From Methylobacterium sp. J-070 (GTDB taxonomy: Bacteria > Pseudomonadota > Alphaproteobacteria > Rhizobiales > Beijerinckiaceae), in contig NZ_JAKSXX010000066.1 in the NCBI RefSeq assembly GCF_022829385.1, forward strand, positions 1-64,000: DNA of 64,000 nt, read 5' to 3'. The notes under the pieces were generated by a model, which was given only the letters and a program-made list of their open reading frames with translations, had not been told where the DNA came from and did no database searches. Shown here one piece after another: positions 25,865 through 34,361 of the stretch. The position numbers and the translations under genes were made by a program. Every line of letters begins with the position of its first letter. Position 1 is the stretch's first letter.

Positions 25865-27160
25865 ATGACGGACGAAAACCGGCTCTCACGACGCAGCCTC
25901 CTCGCCGCCGGGAGTGCCATAGCCGGCGCCGCAATGGGCGGCGGCGCCCAGGCGGCGCCGGCCCCGTCGGTCCCTGCCGATACCGGCGCGGTGCAGGGTG
26001 GCCGGGTGATGTTTCCGAACTGGCGCGGCTCGGGCGACCGCCCGCCCGCACCGACGCCCGCGCCGCAGCCGCCGGGCCAGCGAGTCGGCTACTGCGTCGT
26101 CGGCCTCGGGCGCCTGAGCCTCGACGAGATCCTCCCGGCCTTCGGGGCGACCAAGCGCTCGCGGCTGGCCGCCGTGATGTCGGGAACCCCCGACAAGGCC
26201 AAGCTCGTGGCGCGCCAGTATGGTCTGCCCGACGAGGCCGTCTACGGCTACGACGCGTGGGACCGGCTGAAGGCCGATCCGAACGTCCAGGCCGTCTACG
26301 TCGTCACGCCGAACGGCGTGCATCGGGACAATGTCCTGGCGGCGGCCGCGGCCGGCAAGCAGGTGCTCTGCGAGAAGCCGATGGCCGCCGCGTCGCAGGA
26401 ATGCCGCGACATGATCGCGGCCTGCGCCCAGGCGAACGTCAAGCTGATGATCGCCTATCGCTGCCAGTACGAGCCCCACAACCGCGCCGTGATCCGGATC
26501 GCCCGCTCGGGGGAGTTCGGCCGGCCGCGGATGATCCAGGCGTTCAACGGCCAGACCACCGGGCTGCCCGAGCAGTGGCGGCTCAAGAAGGCGCTGGCGG
26601 GCGGCGGATCGCTGCCGGATATCGGGCTTTACTGCCTGAACACGATCCGCGCCGTGCTCGGCGAGGAGCCGGAGCTCGTTCAGGCTCAGATCCATTCCCC
26701 CGCGGACGATCCGAAGTACCGCGAGGTCGAGGAGACGGTGAGCTTCACCCTGCGCTTCCCGTCCGGCGTGATCGCGCAATGCCTGTCGAGCTACGGCGTC
26801 TACGAGGCGCGGTCCTTGACCCTGCACACCGGCAATGCCGCGATCGACCTCCAGAACGCCTTCGCGTACGAGGGCCAGCGGCTGTATGTCAGCCACCGCG
26901 ACGGCAAGGCTGGCGCGCGGGACGAGAAGGTCCTCAGCCCCAAGAACCAGTTCGCCCTGGAGATGGACCACTTCTCGCGGTGCATCCAGGAGAACCTGCG
27001 GCCGCGCACGCCCGGCGAGGAGGGCCTGCAGGATCAAGTCCTGATGGAGGCGATCTACGAGGCCGCCCGCACCGGCGCGCCGGTGAAGGTCGGGCCGCCT
27101 CCGGGCGCCGGCTCCGGCCTCGACGTGACCCGCGGACCGGAGCCGGAGGAAGCGGGCTGA
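25865..27160 (+). CDS. Gfo/Idh/MocA-family oxidoreductase with Tat signal
   Basis: 431 residues from ATG at 25865, with upstream in-frame starts at 25853 and 25826. The N-terminus carries SRRSLLAAGSAIAGAAMGGG, a twin-arginine signal implying export folded with cofactor. A Rossmann NAD(P) domain (VVGLGRLSLDEILPAF) and the CEKPMAAA segment with the conserved Lys are followed by the GSLPDIGLYCLN substrate-domain block. This resembles periplasmic glucose-fructose oxidoreductase of Zymomonas, which uses tightly bound NADP. The sugar substrate is unknown. Confidence 0.87.
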   Translation: MTDENRLSRRSLLAAGSAIAGAAMGGGAQAAPAPSVPADTGAVQGGRVMFPNWRGSGDRPPAPTPAPQPPGQRVGYCVVGLGRLSLDEILPAFGATKRSRLAAVMSGTPDKAKLVARQYGLPDEAVYGYDAWDRLKADPNVQAVYVVTPNGVHRDNVLAAAAAGKQVLCEKPMAAASQECRDMIAACAQANVKLMIAYRCQYEPHNRAVIRIARSGEFGRPRMIQAFNGQTTGLPEQWRLKKALAGGGSLPDIGLYCLNTIRAVLGEEPELVQAQIHSPADDPKYREVEETVSFTLRFPSGVIAQCLSSYGVYEARSLTLHTGNAAIDLQNAFAYEGQRLYVSHRDGKAGARDEKVLSPKNQFALEMDHFSRCIQENLRPRTPGEEGLQDQVLMEAIYEAARTGAPVKVGPPPGAGSGLDVTRGPEPEEAG

Positions 27161-27190
27161 GCGGTTTCAGGCGACCCGTCCGGTTGGATC

Positions 27191-27211
27191 GGCGGATCGG
27201 GCTGATCCGCC
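27191..27211. terminator. terminator-like hairpin between convergent genes
   Basis: A perfect 8-bp stem, GGCGGATC and GATCCGCC, with a 5-base loop lies in the 137-base gap between the Gfo/Idh gene and flgH. A weaker CCCCGG/CCGGGG pair follows near 27260-27280. No T-run was seen. Confidence 0.5.
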
Positions 27212-27297
27212 CGCCAGACCATCTCCGATCGCTTGAGTCGGATCTGCCGTCCTTGTCCCCGGATCGACGCGACCCGGGGCTTGAATCGGAATCCACC

Positions 27298-28047
27298 TCA
27301 GAACGGCAGGAGGATATCGACGATCTGCTGGCCGTAGCGCGGCTGCTGGACGTCGGTGATCTGCCCGCGTCCGCCATAGGCGATCCGGGCCTGGGCGATC
27401 TTGGTCGAATCGATGGTGTTGTCCGCCTCGATGTCCTCCGGCCGGACGACGCCCGCGACGACCATCTCGCGGACCTCGAAGTTGACCCGGATCTCCTGCT
27501 TGCCCTCGACCACGAGGTTCCCGTTGGGCAGCACCTGCGTGACGACCGCGGCGACATTCGTGGTCAGGGTTTCGGCGCGCTGGACCGAGCCGGCACCGTC
27601 GTTGGCGGTCGCCGAGGTGGCCGAGAGCAGCGCCGTGGCGCCGACCCCGAAGGATTTGCCGACCGCGTTGTTCTCAAGCCCGAGGGCGTTCGGCAGGCCG
27701 AAGCTCTCGGTGTTGGCGCGGGACCGCTTGGTCTCGTTGCTGATGTTCGCCTGATCGGTGACGTTCACCTTCACGGTCAGGAGGTCGCCCAGCCGGGCGG
27801 CGCGCTGGTCCTTGAAGAAGGCCCGGGAGCCGGTGCGCCAGAGCGAATTCGGCGCGTAGGAGACCGGCTGCACGTCGGGCATCGGCATCCGCACCGGCTT
27901 GTAGCCGGGCTGGGTCGTGGGATCCTCGATCGCCGACAGGGCCGGGGTCGCGCCGACCTGCGAGAGCCGGTCCGCGGTGTTGCAGGCGCCGAGCGCGCCG
28001 GCGATCAGCACGGCGGCGAGCGGGTTGAGGACGGTGCGGCTGGCCAT
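27298..28047 (-). CDS. flgH: flagellar L-ring protein FlgH
   Basis: Outer-membrane lipoprotein forming the L-ring bushing of the flagellar basal body. It has 249 residues with lipobox GALGAC (lipidated Cys22). The conserved body includes NSLWRTGSRAFFKDQRA, the GDLLTVKVNV segment and a C-terminal GYGGRGQITDVQQPRYGQQ-like end (AYGGRGQI, GQQIVDILLPF). It is the last gene of the minus-strand arm flgF-flgG-flgA-flgH. Confidence 0.95.
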   Translation of the reverse strand: MASRTVLNPLAAVLIAGALGACNTADRLSQVGATPALSAIEDPTTQPGYKPVRMPMPDVQPVSYAPNSLWRTGSRAFFKDQRAARLGDLLTVKVNVTDQANISNETKRSRANTESFGLPNALGLENNAVGKSFGVGATALLSATSATANDGAGSVQRAETLTTNVAAVVTQVLPNGNLVVEGKQEIRVNFEVREMVVAGVVRPEDIEADNTIDSTKIAQARIAYGGRGQITDVQQPRYGQQIVDILLPF

Positions 28048-28083
28048 CGGTCAGGAACTCTTCGACGCGTACGGAACGGGCGC

Positions 28084-29214
28084 TCAGTGCAGGGAGGCGG
28101 TCGTCTGGACCTGCCCGTTAGAGGCACCCTTCTGGGCCGCGGAGCCGGGGCCGACCGAGACACGGCCGGGACCCACGACGGTCGCCTGCAGGACCTTCTT
28201 TGAGGTGACGTTGACGACGTTGACGACGGCCCCCAGCCGGCCCGCCTCGTTGGCGATGCCGCGCATCGACAGGCTGATGCTCGGCGTCTCGTACACGATG
28301 GTCACGTTCTCGCCCCGGGCTACCAGTTCGGGCGGCGCGGTGTCGGCGGCCCGCAGCACCGTGCCGGCCGTGAGCCCGTGCTGCGCGACCTCACCCAGGA
28401 TCGCGGTGGCGCTCGCCTGGGCGTCGGCCGCCACGGCGTCGCGCGGGCGGCGCTCCATGACGACGTCGCCCTCCTTCACGGGCTCGCCGCGGTTCAGCGC
28501 GCGGGTCAGCACAGCCACTTCGCGGAGCTCGACGATCACGCCGGAGACCCGCAGCGACGCCTGCCGCTCGCCCAGGCTGACCAGCCCGGCGACCCGGCGC
28601 GACCGCACATCGTAGGTCAGGTCGAGGGCCGCGATCTGGCCTTCGAGATCGATCGGCGCCAGCAGGGTCGGGCCGTCGCCGTCGAACCGGATCGCGATGC
28701 TGCGCGGGTCCAGCCCGTAGCCGGTCTGCAGGCTCTGCTTGAGCGCCGTCTCGATCTCCGGAGGCCCGAGGCGGCGGGCGGCGCGCTGAACCGCGATCTG
28801 CAGCCGGCCTCCGGTCTCCAGTCCGGCGAGGCCGATGGCGGTGGCCGCGTCGACGATGCGCCGGGTCTGGATCGTTCCCGTGGCCCCCAGCGCCGGCGAG
28901 CGGAACAGCGGCCGCGCCGCAAGGGCGGCCGGCGCGCCCTCGACGAGGTCGGCGAGCGTCAGCACGTCGCCCCGGGCGGTCACATCGCCGCGCAGGCGCA
29001 GGCCCTCCGCGCGGGCGATCGCGGGGATCGCCAGCGCGCCGAGCACCGCGAAGGTCAGGAAGGCCAGCATCGCGCGCAGCAGCACGGCCGTCCCCACGGG
29101 CGCCACCCGCGACCGGGACGGACGGACGATCGGGCTGAGGTCGCTCTCGTCCGCCGCCGTGCTGACGAGAGCGACGGCCTCGAAGGCGGGGTCTTGGTGC
29201 ATTCCGGCATACAT
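28084..29214 (-). CDS. flgA: flagellar P-ring assembly chaperone FlgA
   Basis: Periplasmic chaperone for P-ring assembly. The C-terminal SAF-type domain is recognisable (ALNRGEPVKEGDVVMERR, LTAGTVLRAADTAPP, then GENVTIVYETPSISLSM). The reading from 29214 (376 residues) places about 48 polar residues before the hydrophobic signal MLAFLTFAVLGALAIPAIARA, so ATG at 29070 may be the true start (328 residues). The length is larger than E. coli FlgA because of an N-terminal domain typical of alphaproteobacterial members. Confidence 0.92.
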   Translation of the reverse strand: MYAGMHQDPAFEAVALVSTAADESDLSPIVRPSRSRVAPVGTAVLLRAMLAFLTFAVLGALAIPAIARAEGLRLRGDVTARGDVLTLADLVEGAPAALAARPLFRSPALGATGTIQTRRIVDAATAIGLAGLETGGRLQIAVQRAARRLGPPEIETALKQSLQTGYGLDPRSIAIRFDGDGPTLLAPIDLEGQIAALDLTYDVRSRRVAGLVSLGERQASLRVSGVIVELREVAVLTRALNRGEPVKEGDVVMERRPRDAVAADAQASATAILGEVAQHGLTAGTVLRAADTAPPELVARGENVTIVYETPSISLSMRGIANEAGRLGAVVNVVNVTSKKVLQATVVGPGRVSVGPGSAAQKGASNGQVQTTASLH

Positions 29215-29237
29215 CGTCAGGAACCTGAGCGGGCGGG

Positions 29238-30029
29238 TTAGCTGCGGAACATCTGCGTGGTGGTGGAGAGCATCTGGTCGGCGGCGGTGACGACCTTCGA
29301 GTTCATCTCGTAGGCGCGCTGCGCGGCGATCAGGGAGGAGATCTCCGTGACCGCGTTGACGTTCGCTTCCTCGAGGTAGCTCTGCTGCAGGTTGCCAAAG
29401 CCCTCGGCGCCCGGCAGGCCGCTGATCGCCGGCCCGGAGGCCGCGGTCTCGATGAACAGGTTGTCGCCGATCGATTCGAGGCCGACCTTGTTGACGAAGC
29501 GCGAGAGCTGGAACTGGCCCAGCGCCTGCGGCGCCGTCTGGCCGGGCAGCGTCGCCTGCACGGCGCCGGTGGCGCTGATCGTCACCGCGGTCGCGGTCTG
29601 CGGCACGGTGATCGCCGGGTCGAGCAGGTAGCCGTCGCGGGTGACGAGCTGCCCGGAGGCCGACAGGTCGAAGGAGCCGTCCCGGGTGTAGGCGGTCCGG
29701 CCATCCGGCATCGTCACCCGGAACAGGCCCTCGCCGCGGATCGCGACGTCGTAGTCCTTCTCGGTGGACGACAAGGTCCCCTGCGACATCACCCGGGCGG
29801 TGGAGGTCGTCTTCACGCCCGAACCGAGGGCGAGCCCGGCGGGGAGCTGGGTGTTCTGCTCGGAGGTCGAGGAGCCGGCCCGGCGCAGGTTCTGATAGAG
29901 CAGATCCTGGAAATGCACCTGCTGGCGCTTGTATCCGGTGGTGCGCAGGTTAGCGATGTTGTTCGAGATGACCTGGACGTTGAGTTCCTGGGCCGCCATG
30001 CCGGTGGCGGCCGAGTAGAGGGCGCGCAT
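29238..30029 (-). CDS. flgG: flagellar distal rod protein FlgG
   Basis: 263 residues, standard length. The N-terminal rod motif (MAAQELNVQVISNNIANLRT, read as two parts, with TTGYKR) and C-terminal SYLEEANVNAVTEISSLI plus RAYEMNSKVV are classic for FlgG. It is exported through the flagellar type III apparatus and builds the distal rod. It lies 12 bases after flgF and 23 bases before the longer flgA reading. Confidence 0.96.
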   Translation of the reverse strand: MRALYSAATGMAAQELNVQVISNNIANLRTTGYKRQQVHFQDLLYQNLRRAGSSTSEQNTQLPAGLALGSGVKTTSTARVMSQGTLSSTEKDYDVAIRGEGLFRVTMPDGRTAYTRDGSFDLSASGQLVTRDGYLLDPAITVPQTATAVTISATGAVQATLPGQTAPQALGQFQLSRFVNKVGLESIGDNLFIETAASGPAISGLPGAEGFGNLQQSYLEEANVNAVTEISSLIAAQRAYEMNSKVVTAADQMLSTTTQMFRS

Positions 30030-30041
30030 CGGTCCGCCCCC

Positions 30042-30782
30042 TTACGCGACGTCGGCGAGGCGGCGGATCGCCGTGCCCCGCAGGTCGTCGAGGCGGGAGA
30101 TCATGCTCGACACCATGGCGTAGGAGCGGTTCACGTCCATCAGCCGGGTCATCTCGATCACCGGCCTGACGTTCGAGCGCTCCAGCGTGCCGGGTTCGAG
30201 GCGGCCGTCGACGCCGGCGGGGCGCGCGGGGTCCGGCGAGGCGTAGAGGTTGCCGCCCTCGTTCGTCAGGCGCTGCGGGTTGGCGAAGCTGACGAGCTTG
30301 ATCTTCCCGCGGATGCCGAGATTGGTGGAGACCGTGCCGTCGGGACCGATCGCGAGGCCGGTCTCCTGCGGATTGATGGTGATCGCGCCGCCGTCGCCGA
30401 CCACCTTGTAGCCGTCGCTCGTCACGAGCGCGCCCTGCGGGTCGATCTCGAAGGCGCCGTTGCGGGTGTAGCGCTCGCCCTGCGGCGACTGCACGGCGAT
30501 GAAGGCCGAGCCCTTGATGGCGACGTTCAGCGGGTTTCCGGTCTGCTCGATCGGCCCCTGCCCGAGGTCGAGGGTGGTGCCCTGGTCGATGACGTAGGAG
30601 AGCCGTCGGTCGGGCCGGGCGAAGGAATCCGCGCTCGCCACCGGCATCAGGTATTCCTGGAAGCGGCTGTTGCGGGCCTTGAACCCGTTGGTCGACACGT
30701 TCGCCATGTTGTTGGCGATGACGTCCAGTTCGCGCTGGAGCGCCATCTGGCTCGACACGCCGACGAAGAGGGCATTCTGCAT
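30042..30782 (-). CDS. flgF: flagellar proximal rod protein FlgF
   Basis: 246 residues from ATG at 30782 (QNALFVGVSSQMALQRELD, NNMANVSTNGFKA). Upstream in-frame sequence to 30827 is not family-like. It has the rod-protein N- and C-terminal helices and forms part of the proximal rod. It is the first gene of the minus-strand flagellar arm, divergent from fliL across a 254-base region holding a CtrA-type box. Confidence 0.95.
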   Translation of the reverse strand: MQNALFVGVSSQMALQRELDVIANNMANVSTNGFKARNSRFQEYLMPVASADSFARPDRRLSYVIDQGTTLDLGQGPIEQTGNPLNVAIKGSAFIAVQSPQGERYTRNGAFEIDPQGALVTSDGYKVVGDGGAITINPQETGLAIGPDGTVSTNLGIRGKIKLVSFANPQRLTNEGGNLYASPDPARPAGVDGRLEPGTLERSNVRPVIEMTRLMDVNRSYAMVSSMISRLDDLRGTAIRRLADVA

Positions 30783-30960
30783 CGTGGACTCTGAGACTCG
30801 GCCGCCGCGGTGGCGGCAACGATCCATTCAGCATGCGCCGTGCCACCGGGCGCCACCCGGGTTCCTCCAGATCGCGCAATGGCTTACCGGAGATACCGGA
30901 GCTTGCGACCGAGCAGCCTTACCGCCCCGCGGCAAACATGACTCGGCAGGAATTGCCCGC

Positions 30961-30975
30961 TTAACGGCGCGTTAA
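30961..30975. promoter_or_regulatory. CtrA-type binding site, TTAA-N7-TTAA
   Basis: TTAACGGCGCGTTAA is an exact match to the TTAA-N7-TTAA box of the alphaproteobacterial cell-cycle and motility regulator CtrA, and also a perfect dyad (TTAACG/CGTTAA). It is followed by CC, as in the extended consensus TTAAC. It lies 62 bases before fliL and 179 bases before flgF, so it could control both arms. In this GC-rich background a chance match is unlikely. Confidence 0.7.
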
Positions 30976-31036
30976 CCCTGATGCTTCGATATCCGGGTGT
31001 ACCGGGCGCCGGATCGGCCCGAGAGAGCATTATTCC

Positions 31037-31594
31037 ATGGCCAAGAAGCCCAAGAAGGCCAGCGCCGAGGACGGCGAGGCCGGAGCCGAAGCCGCCCCGA
31101 AGGGCAAGAAGAAGCTCATGATCATCGTCGCCGCCGCACTGCTGGTCGCGGGCGGCGCGGGCGCCTTCCTGATGATGGGGCACGGCGGCGGTCACGGCGA
31201 GGGCCAGGAGGCCGCCGGGGGCGGCCACGGGGGCGGTCACGGCCAGGACAGCCACGCCGCCGTCGGCCCGGACGGCAAGAAGCCGGTGGTCTTCGTGGAG
31301 GTGCGGGAGATGGTCCTGAACCTCAGCCCCGACCTGCCGCAGGACAAGGCCCGCTACGCGAAGGTGCGGCTCTCCCTCGAACTCAAGGATGCCAAGGTCG
31401 AGGAGGAAGTGAAGCCGCTGATGCCGCGCGTCGAGGACGCGCTCCAGGTCTACATGCGCGAGCTGCGCGCCAGCGATCTGACCGGATCGGTGGGCCTGTT
31501 CCGGCTGCGCGAGGAGCTGCTCCGGCGCGTCAACATCGCCCTCTTCCCCGCCAAGGTCGAGGCCGTGCTGTTCAAGGACGTGATCGTCCAGTGA
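31037..31594 (+). CDS. fliL: flagellar basal body-associated protein FliL
   Basis: Inner-membrane protein that rings the stator and supports torque. It has 185 residues: a Lys-rich cytoplasmic start, one membrane helix (about 27-48, LMIIVAAALLVAGGAGAFLMM), a linker with ten His and many Gly (HGGGHGEGQ, GGGHGGGHGQDSH), and the stomatin-like FliL domain from about residue 80 (KPVVFVEVREMVLNLSP). The His-rich linker is unusual for the family. It is the first gene of the plus-strand flagellar operon. Confidence 0.92.
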   Translation: MAKKPKKASAEDGEAGAEAAPKGKKKLMIIVAAALLVAGGAGAFLMMGHGGGHGEGQEAAGGGHGGGHGQDSHAAVGPDGKKPVVFVEVREMVLNLSPDLPQDKARYAKVRLSLELKDAKVEEEVKPLMPRVEDALQVYMRELRASDLTGSVGLFRLREELLRRVNIALFPAKVEAVLFKDVIVQ

Positions 31595-31658
31595 CGCACC
31601 GGAGGACCCGTCCCGTCACCCGCGCGGCGCGGCGCCGAGGCTTGATCGGATACGCCTG

Positions 31659-32873
31659 ATGGAACCCGAGGACGAACTCCCCGAGGACGACTGGTCGGCG
31701 GCCCTCCTGGAGCAGGGTGCCGAGGGCGGCGACACGTCGCTCGCCGAGGAATGGGGCGCCGCGCTTGCCGAGCAGGGCACGACGCGCAGCGCCGGGGACG
31801 TCGCCGCCGAATGGGCGACGATGATCGAGGACGGGGAGAGCGACAACCTCCCCGAACTCGCCGGCAACGACCGGGTCCTGAATCAGGACGAGATCGACGG
31901 CGTCCTCGGCTTCTCGATGCGCGAACTCTCGGCCTCCGGGGCCGGGGGCGTGCAGGCCATCGTCGATTCCGGCGTCGTCCAGTACGAACGCCTGCCGATG
32001 CTGGAGATCGTCTTCGACCGGATGATCCGGTTGCTGTCGACCTCCCTGCGCAACCTGTTCCAGGACAACGTCGAGGTGACCCTCGACAACATCACCTCGG
32101 TGCGCTTCGGCGACTACCTCAACGCGATCCCGCTGCCGACGCTGCTCGGCGTGTTCCGGGCCGAGCAATGGGAGAATTCGGGCCTCGTCACGGTCGATTC
32201 GAACCTCGCCTACGCGACCTTCGACCTCCTGCTCGGCGGCAAGCGCGGCGGCTCGTCGAGCCGCCTCGACGGCCGGCCGTTCACCGCCATCGAGATGACG
32301 CTGGTGCGCCGCCTCGTGGAGATCGTGCTCGGCGACCTGGAGATGTCGTTCCAGCCGATCTCGCCGGTGACCTTCGGCATCGACCGGATCGAGACCAACC
32401 CGCGGTTCGCCACCATCACGCGGCCCGGCAACGCCGCGATCCTGATCAGCCTACGCCTGGACGTCGACGGGCGCGGCGGCATGCTGCAGATCCTGTTCCC
32501 GTACGCGACCATCGAGCCGATCCGGGAACTGCTTACCCAGAGCTTCATGGGCGAGAAGCTCGGCCGCGACCACGTCTGGGAGGGCCACCTCGCCACCGAG
32601 ATCTGGCAGGCCGACGTCGCCATGGAGGCGGTGCTGCACGAGATGATGCTGCCGTTGAAGCAGGTGATGAGCCTGAAGGTGGGCGAGACGCTGATGTTCG
32701 ACGTCAAGCCGTCCGATCTCATCACCGTGCGGTGCGGCGACTGGGCCCTCACCCAGGGGCGGATCGGCCGGGTCGACGGCCACATCGCCGTGCAGGTGAC
32801 CCGCCCCCTGCGCCGCTCGCGCACGACGATCCAGGCCTACGAGGCCTCCCTGAACAACCGCTCGGACAGCTGA
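31659..32873 (+). CDS. fliM: flagellar motor switch protein FliM
   Basis: C-ring protein that binds CheY-P and sets rotation direction. It has 404 residues, about 70 longer than usual. The CheY-P-binding LNQDEIDGVLGF motif, normally at the very N-terminus, begins near residue 73. Ahead of it are three imperfect repeats of an acidic-Trp unit (DDWSAALLEQG, EEWGAALAEQG, AEWATMIEDG). The CheC-like middle domain (VDSGVVQYERLPMLEIVFDR, in parts) and C-terminal FliN-like domain (LKVGETLMFDV) are complete. It lies 64 bases after fliL. Confidence 0.95.
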   Translation: MEPEDELPEDDWSAALLEQGAEGGDTSLAEEWGAALAEQGTTRSAGDVAAEWATMIEDGESDNLPELAGNDRVLNQDEIDGVLGFSMRELSASGAGGVQAIVDSGVVQYERLPMLEIVFDRMIRLLSTSLRNLFQDNVEVTLDNITSVRFGDYLNAIPLPTLLGVFRAEQWENSGLVTVDSNLAYATFDLLLGGKRGGSSSRLDGRPFTAIEMTLVRRLVEIVLGDLEMSFQPISPVTFGIDRIETNPRFATITRPGNAAILISLRLDVDGRGGMLQILFPYATIEPIRELLTQSFMGEKLGRDHVWEGHLATEIWQADVAMEAVLHEMMLPLKQVMSLKVGETLMFDVKPSDLITVRCGDWALTQGRIGRVDGHIAVQVTRPLRRSRTTIQAYEASLNNRSDS

Positions 32874-32892
32874 GCGCGATGAGGACCCGCGC

Positions 32893-33396
32893 ATGAGTCT
32901 CTTCGTCACGCTCGCCGCCGACCTGCTGGTCGCGGTGCTCCTGGCGGCGACGATCGTCACGTCGCTGCGGCTGTCGCGCCGGATCAGCCAGCTCAAGGGC
33001 GACGAGACGGCCCTGCGGCAGACCATCGGCGACCTGATGGTGGCGACCGGCACCGCCGAGCGCGCCATCGCGGGCCTGCGCGCCGCCATCGACGAGGCCG
33101 ACCGCACCCTCAACACGCGGCTCGAGGCCGCCGCCGCCCGTTCCGCCGAGCTGCGGCTGCAGGTCGAGGCCGGGGAGACGGTGGTGACGCGCATCGGTGC
33201 CATCGTGGCGCAGATGCGCGCGGTGCCGGCCCGCCTGGAGCCGGTGGCGGCTCCGGCGGCGCCCGAGCCGGAAATCGCCGCGGCACGTCGCGCCGAGCCC
33301 GTGAGCCCGAACGGGGAGCGCCTCGGGGCCGCCGCCGCGGCGGCCCTCGCCATGAGCGAGCGCGCCCTCGCCCGGGTCCGGGCGCGCGCCGCGTGA
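32893..33396 (+). CDS. DUF6468 flagellar-cluster protein
   Basis: 167 residues: one N-terminal membrane helix (LAADLLVAVLLAATIVTSLRL), then a long predicted coiled coil (RISQLKGDETALRQTIGDLM, LEAAAARSAELRLQVEAG) and an Ala-rich tail. It matches what I recall as DUF6468, always found between fliM and a MotE-type gene in alphaproteobacteria. Its stop shares bases with the next start (GTGA at 33393). Function unknown; a periplasmic or stator-linked role is a guess from position. Confidence 0.82.
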   Translation: MSLFVTLAADLLVAVLLAATIVTSLRLSRRISQLKGDETALRQTIGDLMVATGTAERAIAGLRAAIDEADRTLNTRLEAAAARSAELRLQVEAGETVVTRIGAIVAQMRAVPARLEPVAAPAAPEPEIAAARRAEPVSPNGERLGAAAAAALAMSERALARVRARAA

Positions 33397-34241
33397 CCGG
33401 GGTCAAGGCCCCGAAGATCCCGCCGCGGAAGATCGAGCCGGCGCGCAAGCCGCGCCCCACCGGCACGCCGCTGCGCCGGTCCCGCATGAGGCCGGTGCGC
33501 CCGATGCGGCTGCGCCTCGTCGACGCCGTCGCCCTCGCGGCGGCCGGGCTCCTCGTCCTGAAGCTCCTCAGCCTGCTGCAGGCCGGCCTGCCGGAAAGCG
33601 GCGCGCTGCCGGAATTCGGACGGGCGGTGGCCCGGGCACGCACCGGCTTCGATGTGCCCGACCCGGTCACCACCGGATCGGTGGGCGCCAAGGAGGAGGC
33701 CGCCGCCGCGCCCGAGAGCGCCCCGGAGCCGCCACCGGTGCCGATCGGGTCGCCGCCCGGGGCTTCGCCCACGGAACGCGTGATCCTTGAGAAGCTCGGC
33801 GCCCGGCGCGACGCCCTGCGCCAGAAGAATGAGGAGCTGGACCTCCGGGAGAAGATGCTGAACGAGGCCGAGCGCAAGCTCGAGACCGGGCTCGGCGACC
33901 TGAAGAAGGCCGAGGACAAGGTCGATACCGTCGCCAAGGCGAAGGAGGATGCCGAGAAGCAGGGGCTCAAGAACATCGTCACGATGTACGAGTCGATGAA
34001 ACCCAAGGACGCCGCCCGGGTATTCGATCGCCTCGGGCACGAGGTTTTGGTGCCGATCGTCCTCGCCATGAATCCGCGCAAGATGGCCGAGGTCCTGGCG
34101 GTGATGCAGCCCGAGACCGCCGAGCGCCTCACCGTGGCGCTCGCCAACCGCGCCCGCGGCGGCACCGCGCAGGCGCAGGCCGGTCCGGGTCTGCCGGCGA
34201 GCGAGCTGCCGGCGATCGATCCCGGGCCGCCGGCGCGGTAG
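33393..34241 (+). CDS. motE: MotE-like flagellar chaperone (MgtE N-domain fold)
   Basis: 282 residues from GTG at 33393. A basic start and membrane/signal helix (LVDAVALAAAGLLVLKLLSLL) are followed by a Pro-rich linker, a coiled coil at about 150-195 (LDLREKMLNEAERKLE) and a C-terminal MgtE_N-like domain (IVTMYESMKPKDAARVFDRL, LVPIVLAMNPRKMAEVLAVM). In Sinorhizobium MotE is the periplasmic chaperone of MotC. Translational coupling to the DUF6468 gene supports a flagellar role. Confidence 0.85.
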   Translation: MTGVKAPKIPPRKIEPARKPRPTGTPLRRSRMRPVRPMRLRLVDAVALAAAGLLVLKLLSLLQAGLPESGALPEFGRAVARARTGFDVPDPVTTGSVGAKEEAAAAPESAPEPPPVPIGSPPGASPTERVILEKLGARRDALRQKNEELDLREKMLNEAERKLETGLGDLKKAEDKVDTVAKAKEDAEKQGLKNIVTMYESMKPKDAARVFDRLGHEVLVPIVLAMNPRKMAEVLAVMQPETAERLTVALANRARGGTAQAQAGPGLPASELPAIDPGPPAR

Positions 34242-34361
34242 CGCCTGAGGTGTCGCCGGAGCGGCACCTTTGACCCATGGCGCGCCATCGGCGGCTCGCG
34301 GTAGGGTCCGGCAAGACCGATGGCCGCCGCGATCCGCGGGCGGCGCTCTGGGAGAACCCGC

